Below, piece after piece: positions 55,615 through 63,353 of a stretch of 64,000 nt of DNA; the first letter of the stretch is position 1; every line of letters starts with the position of its first letter. The notes below the pieces were generated by a model that saw only the letters and a program-made list of their open reading frames with translations, had not been told where the DNA came from and did not search any database. Origin of the DNA: Riemerella anatipestifer (GTDB taxonomy: Bacteria > Bacteroidota > Bacteroidia > Flavobacteriales > Weeksellaceae); assembly GCF_009663465.1 (NCBI RefSeq), contig NZ_QXHU01000001.1:211690-275689 (forward strand). Reading direction: 5' to 3'. The position numbers were made by a program, and so were the translations under genes.

Positions 55615-56229
55615 TTGAAAAATATTAAAGTTATTATAGGATTTGTAGGGGGCGTTTTAGTAATGCTCCTTATTTTCTTTGCATGGAAAGGTTTTACAAC
55701 CAAAAAAGGAGATGAAATCGTAAGTGATTATTACCTTATTAACAACCAAATTTCTAAAATGAATAAAATGGTGGTTATGGAGCAAAACTTTTCTAGTATG
55801 CAGAAAACTACTATTAAATCTGAGCTTTTAGGAAGTAGTCTCTTGCCATCTACGGAGAAGAAAATTATCACTTTTACCAAGACTATGGCACAGGTGTCCT
55901 ATGATTTAGCCAAAATGAAGATAGAGGTAGATAGCACTCATAAGAAACTAATTATAAAAGAGTTACCACAGCCACAAGTTAAGATTATACCAAGTGTAGA
56001 AATACAATCTCTAGATGACTCTTTCTTTGACCGTTTTGATGAGAAGGACATTAAAAAAATAACTCAAAATGCTAAAGATGAGGCGTACAAAAGAGTTAAT
56101 CAAGAAGATTTAAAGAAACAGGGAGAAAAGCAACTTATGACCAATCTTAACGAAATATTTGTCCTTGCTAAAGCCTTAAAATACGAAATTGTAGATGAAA
56201 CCAAAATGATTCCTCTTGAGGAATATTAA
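55615..56229 (+). CDS. DUF4230-type membrane-anchored protein
   Basis: A 204-residue protein with one N-terminal membrane helix (about 4-23) and a C-terminal domain that resembles DUF4230 (KNMVVMEQNF-like start, MAQVSYDLAKMKIEVD, LIIKELPQPQVKIIPSVE). The start is TTG at 55615: the first in-frame ATG falls inside the membrane helix and would destroy it. Role of the family is unknown to me; members are widespread single-anchor envelope proteins. Separated by 6 nt from the upstream lipoprotein gene, so translation may be coupled. Confidence 0.75.
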   Translation: MKNIKVIIGFVGGVLVMLLIFFAWKGFTTKKGDEIVSDYYLINNQISKMNKMVVMEQNFSSMQKTTIKSELLGSSLLPSTEKKIITFTKTMAQVSYDLAKMKIEVDSTHKKLIIKELPQPQVKIIPSVEIQSLDDSFFDRFDEKDIKKITQNAKDEAYKRVNQEDLKKQGEKQLMTNLNEIFVLAKALKYEIVDETKMIPLEEY

Positions 56230-56256
56230 ATTGCTATAAGCCATTATAAAAGTAAG

Positions 56257-57174
56257 ATGAAAGATTATTTTGAATTACAATATATAATGATAAACCGAAG
56301 AATTAAGGAAACGGGACTTAATCCTTTTTTAGGGTATGTTTTAGGTTTAACTGCCTTTTTTTTGCTTTCAGAATACATCTTTTATAAGACAGATTTTGCC
56401 AAATACTTAGCTATATTAACTTGTCTTAGTTTACAATTTAAACTTTCTGAAAGAAATAGAACAGATTTTTTATTATCAAACTTTGGGAATAAAGCAAAAA
56501 AGACAATAAGGGTTTTAGAGAACTCTATCCTCTGTGTGCCTTTTGTTGCTATTCTATTATACAAAAGTTTCTTCTTTGAAGCTGGTATTTTATTTTTATG
56601 TTCCATTATTCTCGCATTAGTCTCTTTTCATACCAATATTAATCTTACAATCCCAACGCCATTTTCTAAAAGACCCTTTGAGTTTTCAACAGGTTTTAGA
56701 AAAACCTTTTTGATATTTATAATTGCTTATTCTTTGACTATTATTGCTATATATGTTAATAATCTAAACTTGGGGATTTTTGCATTTTTATTAGTTTTAT
56801 TAACCTCCTTAAGTTATTATAATAAACCCGAACAAAAATATTATGTTTGGGTTCATGCTGAAACACCCCAATATTTTTTAAAAAATAAAATTTTTAATGC
56901 ATCTAAAAATGTTATTCTTATAGGAGCTCCAATCATAATTATTCTTTTGGTATTTTATCCAAGCGAATTTGAATTAATTTTACTCTTTTTCATGGTTGGA
57001 CTTTTGTTTCTTTATGCTGTAATCTTAGCTAAATATTCAGTGTATCCAAATGAGATGAGCATATCCGAAGGAGTTATAATCGCAACCTGTGTTTACTTTC
57101 CTTTTTTGTTATTGGCTATCATTCCTTTTTTTTATTTAAAGTCTGTTAAGAAACTAAGATATTTATTAAGATGA
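56257..57174 (+). CDS. ABC transporter permease-like membrane protein
   Basis: A 305-residue polytopic protein with about eight hydrophobic helices and no soluble domain. Sequence alone is not diagnostic; the call rests on its stop codon overlapping the start of an ABC ATPase gene (ATGA), so the two are translationally coupled. The segment RKTFLIFIIAYSLTIIAIYV and the cluster of helices at the C-terminus fit an ABC-2-like exporter subunit. Substrate unknown. Slightly more AT-rich than the genes upstream. Confidence 0.7.
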   Translation: MKDYFELQYIMINRRIKETGLNPFLGYVLGLTAFFLLSEYIFYKTDFAKYLAILTCLSLQFKLSERNRTDFLLSNFGNKAKKTIRVLENSILCVPFVAILLYKSFFFEAGILFLCSIILALVSFHTNINLTIPTPFSKRPFEFSTGFRKTFLIFIIAYSLTIIAIYVNNLNLGIFAFLLVLLTSLSYYNKPEQKYYVWVHAETPQYFLKNKIFNASKNVILIGAPIIIILLVFYPSEFELILLFFMVGLLFLYAVILAKYSVYPNEMSISEGVIIATCVYFPFLLLAIIPFFYLKSVKKLRYLLR

Positions 57175-57851
57175 TTAGAGTTAGTGAATTAAGTAAAAAT
57201 TACGGTAAAAACGAAATTTTAAAAAATATTTCGATGGAGTTTTCAAGAGGGAAAGTTTATGGAATTGTTGGTGAAAATGGAGCAGGGAAAACAACATTAT
57301 TTAGATGTATTGCAGGTTTAGAAAGTTACAAAGGTGAAATAATTTCCGATAGTACACCTTTAAAAAATCATTTGGGGTTACTTTTAGCAAACTCTTTCTT
57401 TTTCTCAAAAATGACAGGAAAAGAATACATTAAGCTACTTTGTAATGCACGTGGTAAGACTAATTTAGAGTTAGATAGTAAGAATATATTTGATTTACCT
57501 CTTAATCAGTACGCTTCAACTTATTCAACGGGTATGAAGAAAAAATTAGCGATTACTGCGATTCTCCTTCAAGAAAATGAATATTTTATTCTTGATGAAC
57601 CTTTTAATGGTGTAGATATCCAGAGTAATATTATTTTGACAGAGATAATTTTAAAACTTAAAGAACTTAATAAAGTAGTGCTTATTTCATCTCATATTTT
57701 TTCTACTCTAAGCGATACTTGTGACGAAATTCATCTTTTGAGAAAAGGAGAACAGATTAAAACAATCCAAAAGTCAGAGTTTAAACGCTTAGAAGAAGAA
57801 ATGAAAGAAATAACAATAGGAAACCGAATTGATAAACTTGGGCTTAAATAG
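57171..57851 (+). CDS. ABC transporter ATP-binding protein
   Basis: Cytoplasmic ABC ATPase of 226 residues, a minimal single-domain size. Walker A GENGAGKT (34-41), signature YSTGMKKKLA, Walker B YFILDEPFNGVD and switch His in SSHIFSTL. The ATG overlaps the permease stop by 4 nt. Together they form a two-gene exporter-like unit at the end of the 52.7-57.9 kb run. Substrate unknown. Confidence 0.92.
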   Translation: MIRVSELSKNYGKNEILKNISMEFSRGKVYGIVGENGAGKTTLFRCIAGLESYKGEIISDSTPLKNHLGLLLANSFFFSKMTGKEYIKLLCNARGKTNLELDSKNIFDLPLNQYASTYSTGMKKKLAITAILLQENEYFILDEPFNGVDIQSNIILTEIILKLKELNKVVLISSHIFSTLSDTCDEIHLLRKGEQIKTIQKSEFKRLEEEMKEITIGNRIDKLGLK

Positions 57852-57977
57852 AATAATAAAGCTTATATAGGATGAATGAAATTCTCACTTTCGTAAAGTT
57901 TTTTTATCCTTTTTATAGTAATTGGAATTGATTTCAAATCAATAAACTATAATGAGATTATTTTTCTAGTACTAGTA

Positions 57978-58496
57978 TTACATCTCGTAACTCTCAAACT
58001 TTCCATTATCAAAAAATAAAACCACTCTTTTAACTTTTGGAGAGCTGGGTTCTTTTTCAATGTTAATAATCTTTTTGGTGTCTGAATTTTCTACTTTTCT
58101 CTCTAATGGCTGAGATTCTTGTATAGATTCCGCTTCTGTATCTAACTTCATTTTATGAGATTCTCGTGGATTAGGGAAAACTTGTTTTTTTTCCTCACTG
58201 ATAAAATTATCCTCAAAACTAAATAAATCGGGGAGGGGAGAAGCGGGCTGTTCTTTATTATCACTTTCGGAGGGCTTATCGGTTTTTAGCATTTCGCCTT
58301 CTCCATTGATGAGCCAATCCCATTCAATTTCTGGAAATCGGTCTTTTATTTTTATAACAAAGTCAAGAGAGGGTTTGTTTCTCCCTGATGTGATATGAGA
58401 AATACTAGAACGCTGTACTTCTATTTCGTCAGCAAAATCAGAGGCGGTAAGTTCCGAATAAGCTATAACTTTGGATATCCTTTCATTTAAACTCAT
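57978..58496 (-). CDS. XRE-family transcriptional regulator with long acidic/Ser-rich tail
   Basis: DNA-binding protein of 172 residues from ATG 58496 (MSLNERISKVIAYSELTASD). The frame extends nine codons upstream to 58523, but that reaches the predicted transcription start region, so 58496 is preferred. The helix-turn-helix is at about 17-45 (ASDFADEIEVQRSSISHITS), followed by the LINGEGEM block common to flavobacterial XRE proteins. Residues 75-150 are charged and low-complexity, then a conserved C-terminal strand pair (VKRVVLFFDNGKFESYEM). A palindrome overlapping its own -7 box suggests autoregulation. Confidence 0.88.
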   Translation of the reverse strand: MSLNERISKVIAYSELTASDFADEIEVQRSSISHITSGRNKPSLDFVIKIKDRFPEIEWDWLINGEGEMLKTDKPSESDNKEQPASPLPDLFSFEDNFISEEKKQVFPNPRESHKMKLDTEAESIQESQPLERKVENSDTKKIINIEKEPSSPKVKRVVLFFDNGKFESYEM

Positions 58497-58527
58497 AAAA
58501 TAAAGATTACAATTGTTAATCACTAAA

Positions 58528-58543
58528 CTTTACAAAAGTAAAG
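58528..58543. promoter_or_regulatory. Palindromic operator candidate at XRE promoter
   Basis: CTTTAC-AAAA-GTAAAG: perfect 6-bp arms with a 4-bp spacer, covering the -7 box of the XRE gene. A related half-site TGTAAAGTAAAG lies at 58571-58582. The inner 14 bases recur at 60001-60014. Confidence 0.5.
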
Positions 58544-58562
58544 CAAAAAAATGAGTTAACAA
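58533..58562 (-). promoter_or_regulatory. Promoter for XRE regulator gene
   Basis: Minus strand: TTG (58562-58560), 19 nt spacer, TACTTTTG (58540-58533); leader of about 30 nt to ATG 58496. Confidence 0.65.
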
Positions 58563-58675
58563 TAAACATTTGTAAAGTAAAGATAAAATCTAAAATTTAC
58601 AAAAATAAAAAATGCTTATAAATAATTTATTATAAGCACTTTATTTAATTTTAAATATGTAAATATTCGTAAAAT

Positions 58676-59731
58676 TTAATCTGTTTTTCTAGCCGGAATT
58701 AAAGAAGCAAGAATGCTTACAGCTAAGATACTCACAATTATAATAAGTGAGTGTGTAGTGGTAAAGCCAAGCTCATCTAGCTGATGATGCAGAAGCATTT
58801 TCACTCCTATGAAGGTAAGCAATACCGCTAGACCTATTTTTAAGAATCTAAATTTATCTATAATTCCAGCCAATAGGAAGAACATAGACCTAAGACCTAT
58901 AATTGCAAAAATATTGGAAAAGAACACTATGTAAGGGTCTTTAGTAACAGAGAAGATAGCAGGAATACTATCTACGGCAAAGATTAAGTCGGTAAATTCT
59001 ATAATGATGAGTACCAGAAATAGAGGTGTCATTTTTTTCCCCCCATCTATATTTACAAAGAATTTATTTCCTACAAACTGATTATGAACTTTAAAGTATT
59101 TATTAGCAAACTTTACTACAGGATGCTTCTCGGTATCTATACTTTCTTCTTCCTCTTTTGAAAGGAACATTTTAATACCTGTAAACACTAGAAACGCTCC
59201 AAAAACATACATTATCCATGCAAATCTTTCTATAAGTGCCGCTCCTATGAAAATAAACATAAACCTCATAACAACAGCTCCTAGAATTCCCCAAAATAGC
59301 ACTCTATGATAGTTTCTTTTCTCAACACCAAAAGCTGTGAATATTAGTACAATTACAAATATATTATCTACTGATAGAGCATATTCCACAACATAACCTG
59401 TAAGATATTCTAGTCCTAAATTTTGGTTATAAATCTGGATACTCGTTTCTAAATCATTTGGGATTATTTTTATAGGATGTCTATGCTTCTGAACTATAGT
59501 TTCTAGTTTTTCAACACTATCAATGCCGTGTAATTGATGCCCAAATCCTAACAGAATAGAGTAGAAGACCATAGATAGACAGACCACAAAAATACTCATC
59601 AGTAAGGCTTTCTTAAAGGAAATACCTTCCGTTTTTTTATTTTTTGATTTGCTAAGAACTCCTAGATCTAGAGCCATAACAATTCCAATAAATATTAAAA
59701 ATCCTAATAGAAATATAGTTTCGTTTGTCAT
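58676..59731 (-). CDS. TerC-family membrane protein (Alx-like)
   Basis: Inner-membrane protein of 351 residues from ATG 59731 (MTNETIFLLGFLIF), about nine helices. The TerC/Alx layout is clear: ALDLGVLS in the first helix, LTGYVVEYALSVDNIFVI (Glu and Asp in the membrane), then VDSIPAIFSVTKDPYIVFFSN with a second acidic residue. Alx-type members export manganese or respond to pH; a role in tellurium resistance is not implied. The frame is open to 59782, but that would run through the -7 element, so ATG 59731 is the start. Confidence 0.92.
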   Translation of the reverse strand: MTNETIFLLGFLIFIGIVMALDLGVLSKSKNKKTEGISFKKALLMSIFVVCLSMVFYSILLGFGHQLHGIDSVEKLETIVQKHRHPIKIIPNDLETSIQIYNQNLGLEYLTGYVVEYALSVDNIFVIVLIFTAFGVEKRNYHRVLFWGILGAVVMRFMFIFIGAALIERFAWIMYVFGAFLVFTGIKMFLSKEEEESIDTEKHPVVKFANKYFKVHNQFVGNKFFVNIDGGKKMTPLFLVLIIIEFTDLIFAVDSIPAIFSVTKDPYIVFFSNIFAIIGLRSMFFLLAGIIDKFRFLKIGLAVLLTFIGVKMLLHHQLDELGFTTTHSLIIIVSILAVSILASLIPARKTD

Positions 59732-59735
59732 AAAG

Positions 59736-59743
59736 CAAAGATA
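59736..59743 (-). promoter_or_regulatory. -7 promoter element for terC-like gene
   Basis: Minus-strand TATCTTTG ending 4 nt before the ATG at 59731; predicts a leaderless transcript. Confidence 0.6.
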
Positions 59744-59778
59744 TGAAAATAAAAAATCCCAGCTATTTATAAATGTAA

Positions 59779-59812
59779 ACAAAAGTATGTTTTCGGTAAA
59801 ATATACTTTTGT
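59779..59812. repeat. Perfect 10-bp inverted repeat
   Basis: ACAAAAGTAT (59779-59788) and ATACTTTTGT (59803-59812), 14 nt apart. Each arm contains a -7-like TACTTTTG, one per strand. Confidence 0.5.
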
Positions 59813-60000
59813 AAGCGTTTAATGTTAGTTTCTACAAATGAAGATAAATGGCCGTATCTATAATTAAAGTTAATTTAAAAAACCACTTTATATAAAATTT
59901 ATAAAACACTGATTTTAAATGTTTAATGATTTTTAATTGAATTGTATTTAATCCACAATTTTATCAACAGACATTTAGTCATATAGGAGTGTTTAAATAA

Positions 60001-60014
60001 TTTACAAAAGTAAA
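60001..60014. promoter_or_regulatory. Second copy of XRE operator-like sequence
   Basis: TTTACAAAAGTAAA, identical to 58529-58542 in the XRE promoter; lies just upstream of the -33 box of the M14 peptidase gene. Confidence 0.4.
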
Positions 60015-60017
60015 ATA

Positions 60018-60046
60018 TTGTTTTTGCTTTTTTAGTATTATCTTTG
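60018..60046 (+). promoter_or_regulatory. Promoter for M14 peptidase gene
   Basis: TTG (60018-60020), 18 nt spacer, TATCTTTG (60039-60046). It overlaps an in-frame GTG at 60046, which rules that codon out as the start. Confidence 0.75.
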
Positions 60047-60066
60047 TGGAAGTAAAAATATTTGTT

Positions 60067-61173
60067 ATGACAAATGTGTTTTCGTATGTTAAAGATGTAA
60101 ACTTTAAAAATAGATATATTTCGCCCGAAAAATTGTTTGTTTTTCTAAAAGAGAAGTATGGGAGTGTTTTAGAACAAATAGGAACTTCTCCTATGGGAAG
60201 ACCCATTTATATGATGAGTATAGGAAAAGGGAGAACCAATATAGTCGCTTGGAGTCAGATGCACGGTAATGAATCTACTGCAACTTTAGCTATGTTGGAT
60301 TTATTAGAATCTTTAGAATATAATCCATCTTTATCTGAAGAACTTTGGCAAGAGATAAAATTAGACTTTATTTGGATGCTTAATCCTGATGGTTCAGCGG
60401 TTTGGACAAGAAGAAACGCTTTAGATATAGATATTAACAGAGATTTTATTAAAGAGTCTTCTTTAGAAATGAGCCTTCTAAAAGAAATAGTTTTGAGAGG
60501 TGATTATCACTATGCTCTTAATTTGCACGACCAAAGGACTATTTTTACAACGGATGCGGTTCATCCTGCGACTTTATCTTTTTTAGCACCATCTGAAAAT
60601 GTAGAGCGAGAGATTACGGAGAATAGAAAGAGAAGTATGGCAGTAATTGCTAAAATTTTTAACAAATTATCATTGGAAATTCCAAATCAAATAGGGCGTT
60701 ATTCAGATGAGTTTTACCCAACTTCTACGGGAGATAATTTTATGAAGGCAGGAATTCCTACTGTTTTGTTTGAAGGTGGGCATTTCTTTGATGATTATAC
60801 TCGTGCAAATACGAGACAATACTACACTAAAGCTCTTTACTATGCTTTGACGGCAATGGCTGATTTAAAAGGGAGAACTAGTGAATACGAGAAGTATTTT
60901 GAGATTCCAGAAAATAGAGAAACTCATTATGACATTATTTATAGGAATGTAAAACTAAATACTAATTTCCCTTGTGTGTTAGATGTGGCAGTACAATATA
61001 AGGAAGTTTATAATGAAGGAGATGAGGAAATTAGCTTTGTGCCTTATGTGGTAGAGGTGGGCGATTGTAGTAGAAAGAAAGGTTGGAAGGAAATAGATTG
61101 TGCAGGTAAACGCTTTGTGAGTGATAAAAAATATCCTAAATTAGATGCTGTTGTTGATTTTAAAATAGAATAA
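60067..61173 (+). CDS. M14-family zinc carboxypeptidase-like protein
   Basis: Metallopeptidase of 368 residues. Zinc ligands H66 and E69 (QMHGNEST) and H154 (LNLHDQR), catalytic Glu E236 (VLFEGGHF); the LNPDGSAVWTRRNALDIDINRDF block is typical of the family. No signal peptide is seen, so it is likely cytoplasmic; substrate unknown, possibly peptidoglycan fragments or another amide. The start is ATG 60067 (MTNVFSYVKDV), because the GTG at 60046 lies inside the -7 box. Followed by pcm after 32 nt, probably one operon. Confidence 0.87.
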   Translation: MTNVFSYVKDVNFKNRYISPEKLFVFLKEKYGSVLEQIGTSPMGRPIYMMSIGKGRTNIVAWSQMHGNESTATLAMLDLLESLEYNPSLSEELWQEIKLDFIWMLNPDGSAVWTRRNALDIDINRDFIKESSLEMSLLKEIVLRGDYHYALNLHDQRTIFTTDAVHPATLSFLAPSENVEREITENRKRSMAVIAKIFNKLSLEIPNQIGRYSDEFYPTSTGDNFMKAGIPTVLFEGGHFFDDYTRANTRQYYTKALYYALTAMADLKGRTSEYEKYFEIPENRETHYDIIYRNVKLNTNFPCVLDVAVQYKEVYNEGDEEISFVPYVVEVGDCSRKKGWKEIDCAGKRFVSDKKYPKLDAVVDFKIE

Positions 61174-61205
61174 TTTTCCAATTTTTAGAGGTATTATCAG
61201 TAAAA

Positions 61206-61859
61206 ATGAAAGATACATTTGTACATAAAGGAAAACGAAAAATATTGGTAGAATACCTTAGAGAGAAATTAGGTATTTGTGATGAAAATGTGCTATCTGC
61301 GATAGGAGCATTGCCTCGTCATTTTTTTTTGGAAAGTGTTTTTGAGGATTATGCCTACGAAGATAGAGCATTTCCTATTGCTGCACATCAAACGATTTCC
61401 CACCCTTCTACTGTGGCTGAGCAAACAGAATTATTACAGGTAGAAAAAAGTGAAAAAATATTAGAAATAGGTACAGGTAGTGGCTATCAAGCGGCCGTTC
61501 TTATGGTGATGGGAGCGAAAGTCTACACTATTGAAAGACAGAAAAAACTATTTGATTTTTCTAAAAAGATGTTTAAAATTTTGGGGCTTCGTCCACATTT
61601 TCAAAGTTTTGGAGATGGTTTTTTAGGATTGCCTACTTTTGCCCCGTTTGATAAAATTATTGTAACCTGCGGAGCTGAAACTTTGCCTGTGGAATTATTA
61701 AAGCAGCTTAAAGTAGGTGGCAAAATGGTCATTCCGCTAGGGGCTTTAGAAGAGCAGATACTTTATAGATTTACCAAAATTTCTGAAACAGAAATAGAAA
61801 AGGAAACTTTTGGAGTGTATAAGTTTGTTCCAATGTTAGGAGATACAGATTGTGTTTAA
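61206..61859 (+). CDS. pcm: Protein-L-isoaspartate O-methyltransferase
   Basis: SAM-dependent enzyme that methylates isoaspartyl residues to start repair of aged proteins; 217 residues. The family blocks are present: AIGALPRHFFL, AAHQTISHPSTVAEQTELL, and the SAM motif EIGTGSGYQAAVL, then FDKIIVTCGAETLP. Second gene after the M14 peptidase. The last residues (VPMLGDTDCV) follow the usual FVPM(I/L)G ending. Confidence 0.95.
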   Translation: MKDTFVHKGKRKILVEYLREKLGICDENVLSAIGALPRHFFLESVFEDYAYEDRAFPIAAHQTISHPSTVAEQTELLQVEKSEKILEIGTGSGYQAAVLMVMGAKVYTIERQKKLFDFSKKMFKILGLRPHFQSFGDGFLGLPTFAPFDKIIVTCGAETLPVELLKQLKVGGKMVIPLGALEEQILYRFTKISETEIEKETFGVYKFVPMLGDTDCV

Positions 61860-61916
61860 ATATATTATCATTGAAAAATTGAATGACGAAATTCGTGTGA
61901 GAGTTTAAAAAAATAT

Positions 61917-61924
61917 TATCTTTG
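61917..61924 (+). promoter_or_regulatory. -7 promoter element for E2 gene
   Basis: TATCTTTG, 18 nt before ATG 61943. It overlaps the upstream in-frame TTG at 61922, excluding that codon as a start. Confidence 0.6.
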
Positions 61925-61942
61925 CTAAAAACCAATAAAACA

Positions 61943-63259
61943 ATGGCAGAATATAAATTATTACTTCCTTCAATGGGAGAAGGTGTTATGGAAGCAACTA
62001 TTATTTCTTGGCTATTTGACGAGGGTGACTTCGTAAACGAGGATGATAGTGTAGTGGAAATAGCAACAGACAAAGTAGATTCAGATGTACCTACTCCTGT
62101 TTCGGGGAAGATTGTTAAAATTTTAAAACAAAAAGACGAAGTAGCACAAGTAGGAGAGGCTATTGCGATATTAGAAACAGAAGGTGGAAGCGCAGTATCA
62201 GATGCTACACAAGAAGCGCCAAAAGTCGTTGAAACTGTAGAAGAAGTTCCTAGTGCTGATGTTATAAAAACAATAGAAGCACCTCTAAATGAGTCGAAGG
62301 TAGAGTTTTCAGGAGATTTATATTTGTCGCCTTTAGTGAAATCTATTGCTCAGGAAGAAAATATTTCGGAAGCTGAATTAAAAACCATAAAAGGAACAGG
62401 TCTAGAAGGTAGAATTACTAAAGAAGACATATTAAAATATGTGGAGAATAGAGGTCAATCTTCGTCATCTGTTATGAAGCAGGAAGTGCCTCAGGTGGTA
62501 GTACCTAGTAGTGCGTCTGCGATACCTTCTGTACCCGTAGGTACTTCTGAAGGAGACGAAGTGATACCAATGGATAGAGTTAGAAAAATTATTGCTGATT
62601 CTATGGTGCGTAGTAAACACACGGCTCCTCACGTAAGTTCGTTTATTGAGAGTGATGTTACTAATGTTGTAAAATGGAGAAATAAGTATAAAAATGTTTT
62701 CCAACAAAGAGAAGGCGAAAAGCTGACTTTTATGCCTATTTTTGTAAGAGCGGTAGTGAAGGCTATTCAAGATTATCCAATGATTAATGTTTCGGTAGAT
62801 GGGGACAAAATCATTAAGAAGAAAAATATCAATATAGGTATGGCAACGGCTTTACCAGACGGAAATCTTATTGTACCTGTAATTAAAAATGCAGACCAAT
62901 TATCGTTAAGTGGCTTAGCTAAAGCTATCAATGATTTGGCTCATCGTGCGAGAAACAAAAAACTAAAACCAGAAGATACTCAAGGTGCTACTTATACTAT
63001 TTCTAATATTGGTTCTTTTGGTAATTTAATGGGTACGCCAATTATTCCTCTGCCTCAAGTGGCTATTTTAGCAGTAGGAGCTATTGTTAAAAAACCTGCG
63101 GTACTGGAAACACCAGAGGGTGATGTAATTGCGATTAGACAAAAAATGTTTATGAGCCACTCTTATGATCACCGTGTGGTAGATGGTTCTCTAGGTGGAA
63201 TGTTCTTAAAAGCGGTTCACGATTATCTAGAGAATTGGGATTTAGATACAGAAATTTAA
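61943..63259 (+). CDS. Dihydrolipoamide acyltransferase (E2) of a 2-oxoacid dehydrogenase
   Basis: Core subunit of a 2-oxoacid dehydrogenase complex, 438 residues. An N-terminal lipoyl domain carries the lipoylated lysine K44 (TDKVDSD). A linker leads to a peripheral-subunit binding domain (YLSPLVKSIAQEENISEAEL, then GTGLEGRITKEDILKYV), and a C-terminal catalytic domain ends with SHSYDHRVVDGSLGG, the acyltransferase His-Asp site. Branched-chain 2-oxoacid dehydrogenase E2 fits best (single lipoyl domain, VMEATIISW), but the acyl specificity is not certain. E1 and E3 genes are not in the window. Confidence 0.9.
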   Translation: MAEYKLLLPSMGEGVMEATIISWLFDEGDFVNEDDSVVEIATDKVDSDVPTPVSGKIVKILKQKDEVAQVGEAIAILETEGGSAVSDATQEAPKVVETVEEVPSADVIKTIEAPLNESKVEFSGDLYLSPLVKSIAQEENISEAELKTIKGTGLEGRITKEDILKYVENRGQSSSSVMKQEVPQVVVPSSASAIPSVPVGTSEGDEVIPMDRVRKIIADSMVRSKHTAPHVSSFIESDVTNVVKWRNKYKNVFQQREGEKLTFMPIFVRAVVKAIQDYPMINVSVDGDKIIKKKNINIGMATALPDGNLIVPVIKNADQLSLSGLAKAINDLAHRARNKKLKPEDTQGATYTISNIGSFGNLMGTPIIPLPQVAILAVGAIVKKPAVLETPEGDVIAIRQKMFMSHSYDHRVVDGSLGGMFLKAVHDYLENWDLDTEI

Positions 63260-63290
63260 TTTAAAACTTTTTCTAAGGTTAAATACTAAA

Positions 63291-63326
63291 AAAGCTATCT
63301 CAAAATTGAGGTAGCTTTGTTTTTTA
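63291..63326. terminator. Terminator between E2 and CoA-transferase genes
   Basis: AAAGCTATCTCAA (63291-63303) / TTGAGGTAGCTTT (63306-63318) with one G-U pair, then T run. Serves the E2 transcript and probably the converging one. Confidence 0.75.
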
Positions 63327-63353
63327 ATAAGAAAGGATATTCTAAAAGGTATC

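Larger units (their letters stand above)
59732..60066. other. Divergent promoter region between terC-like and M14 genes
   Basis: Contains the -7 element of the terC-like gene, a perfect 10-bp inverted repeat (59779-59788 / 59803-59812), an operator-like sequence (60001-60014) and the M14 gene promoter. No gene or RNA seen in the rest. Confidence 0.6.

Noticed and set aside
58676-59731. Tellurium resistance role from the TerC name
   Set aside because: No other ter genes are present; Alx/TerC proteins act mainly in metal or pH homeostasis.
59732-59782. Upstream start for the terC-like gene
   Set aside because: The extension runs through the -7 element and adds residues foreign to the family.
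60046-60066. GTG start for the M14 peptidase
   Set aside because: The codon overlaps the -7 promoter element, so it would not be in the transcript.
61922-61942. Upstream TTG start for the E2 gene
   Set aside because: It lies within the -7 element; MAEYKLLLPSMGEG from 61943 is the standard lipoyl-domain start.
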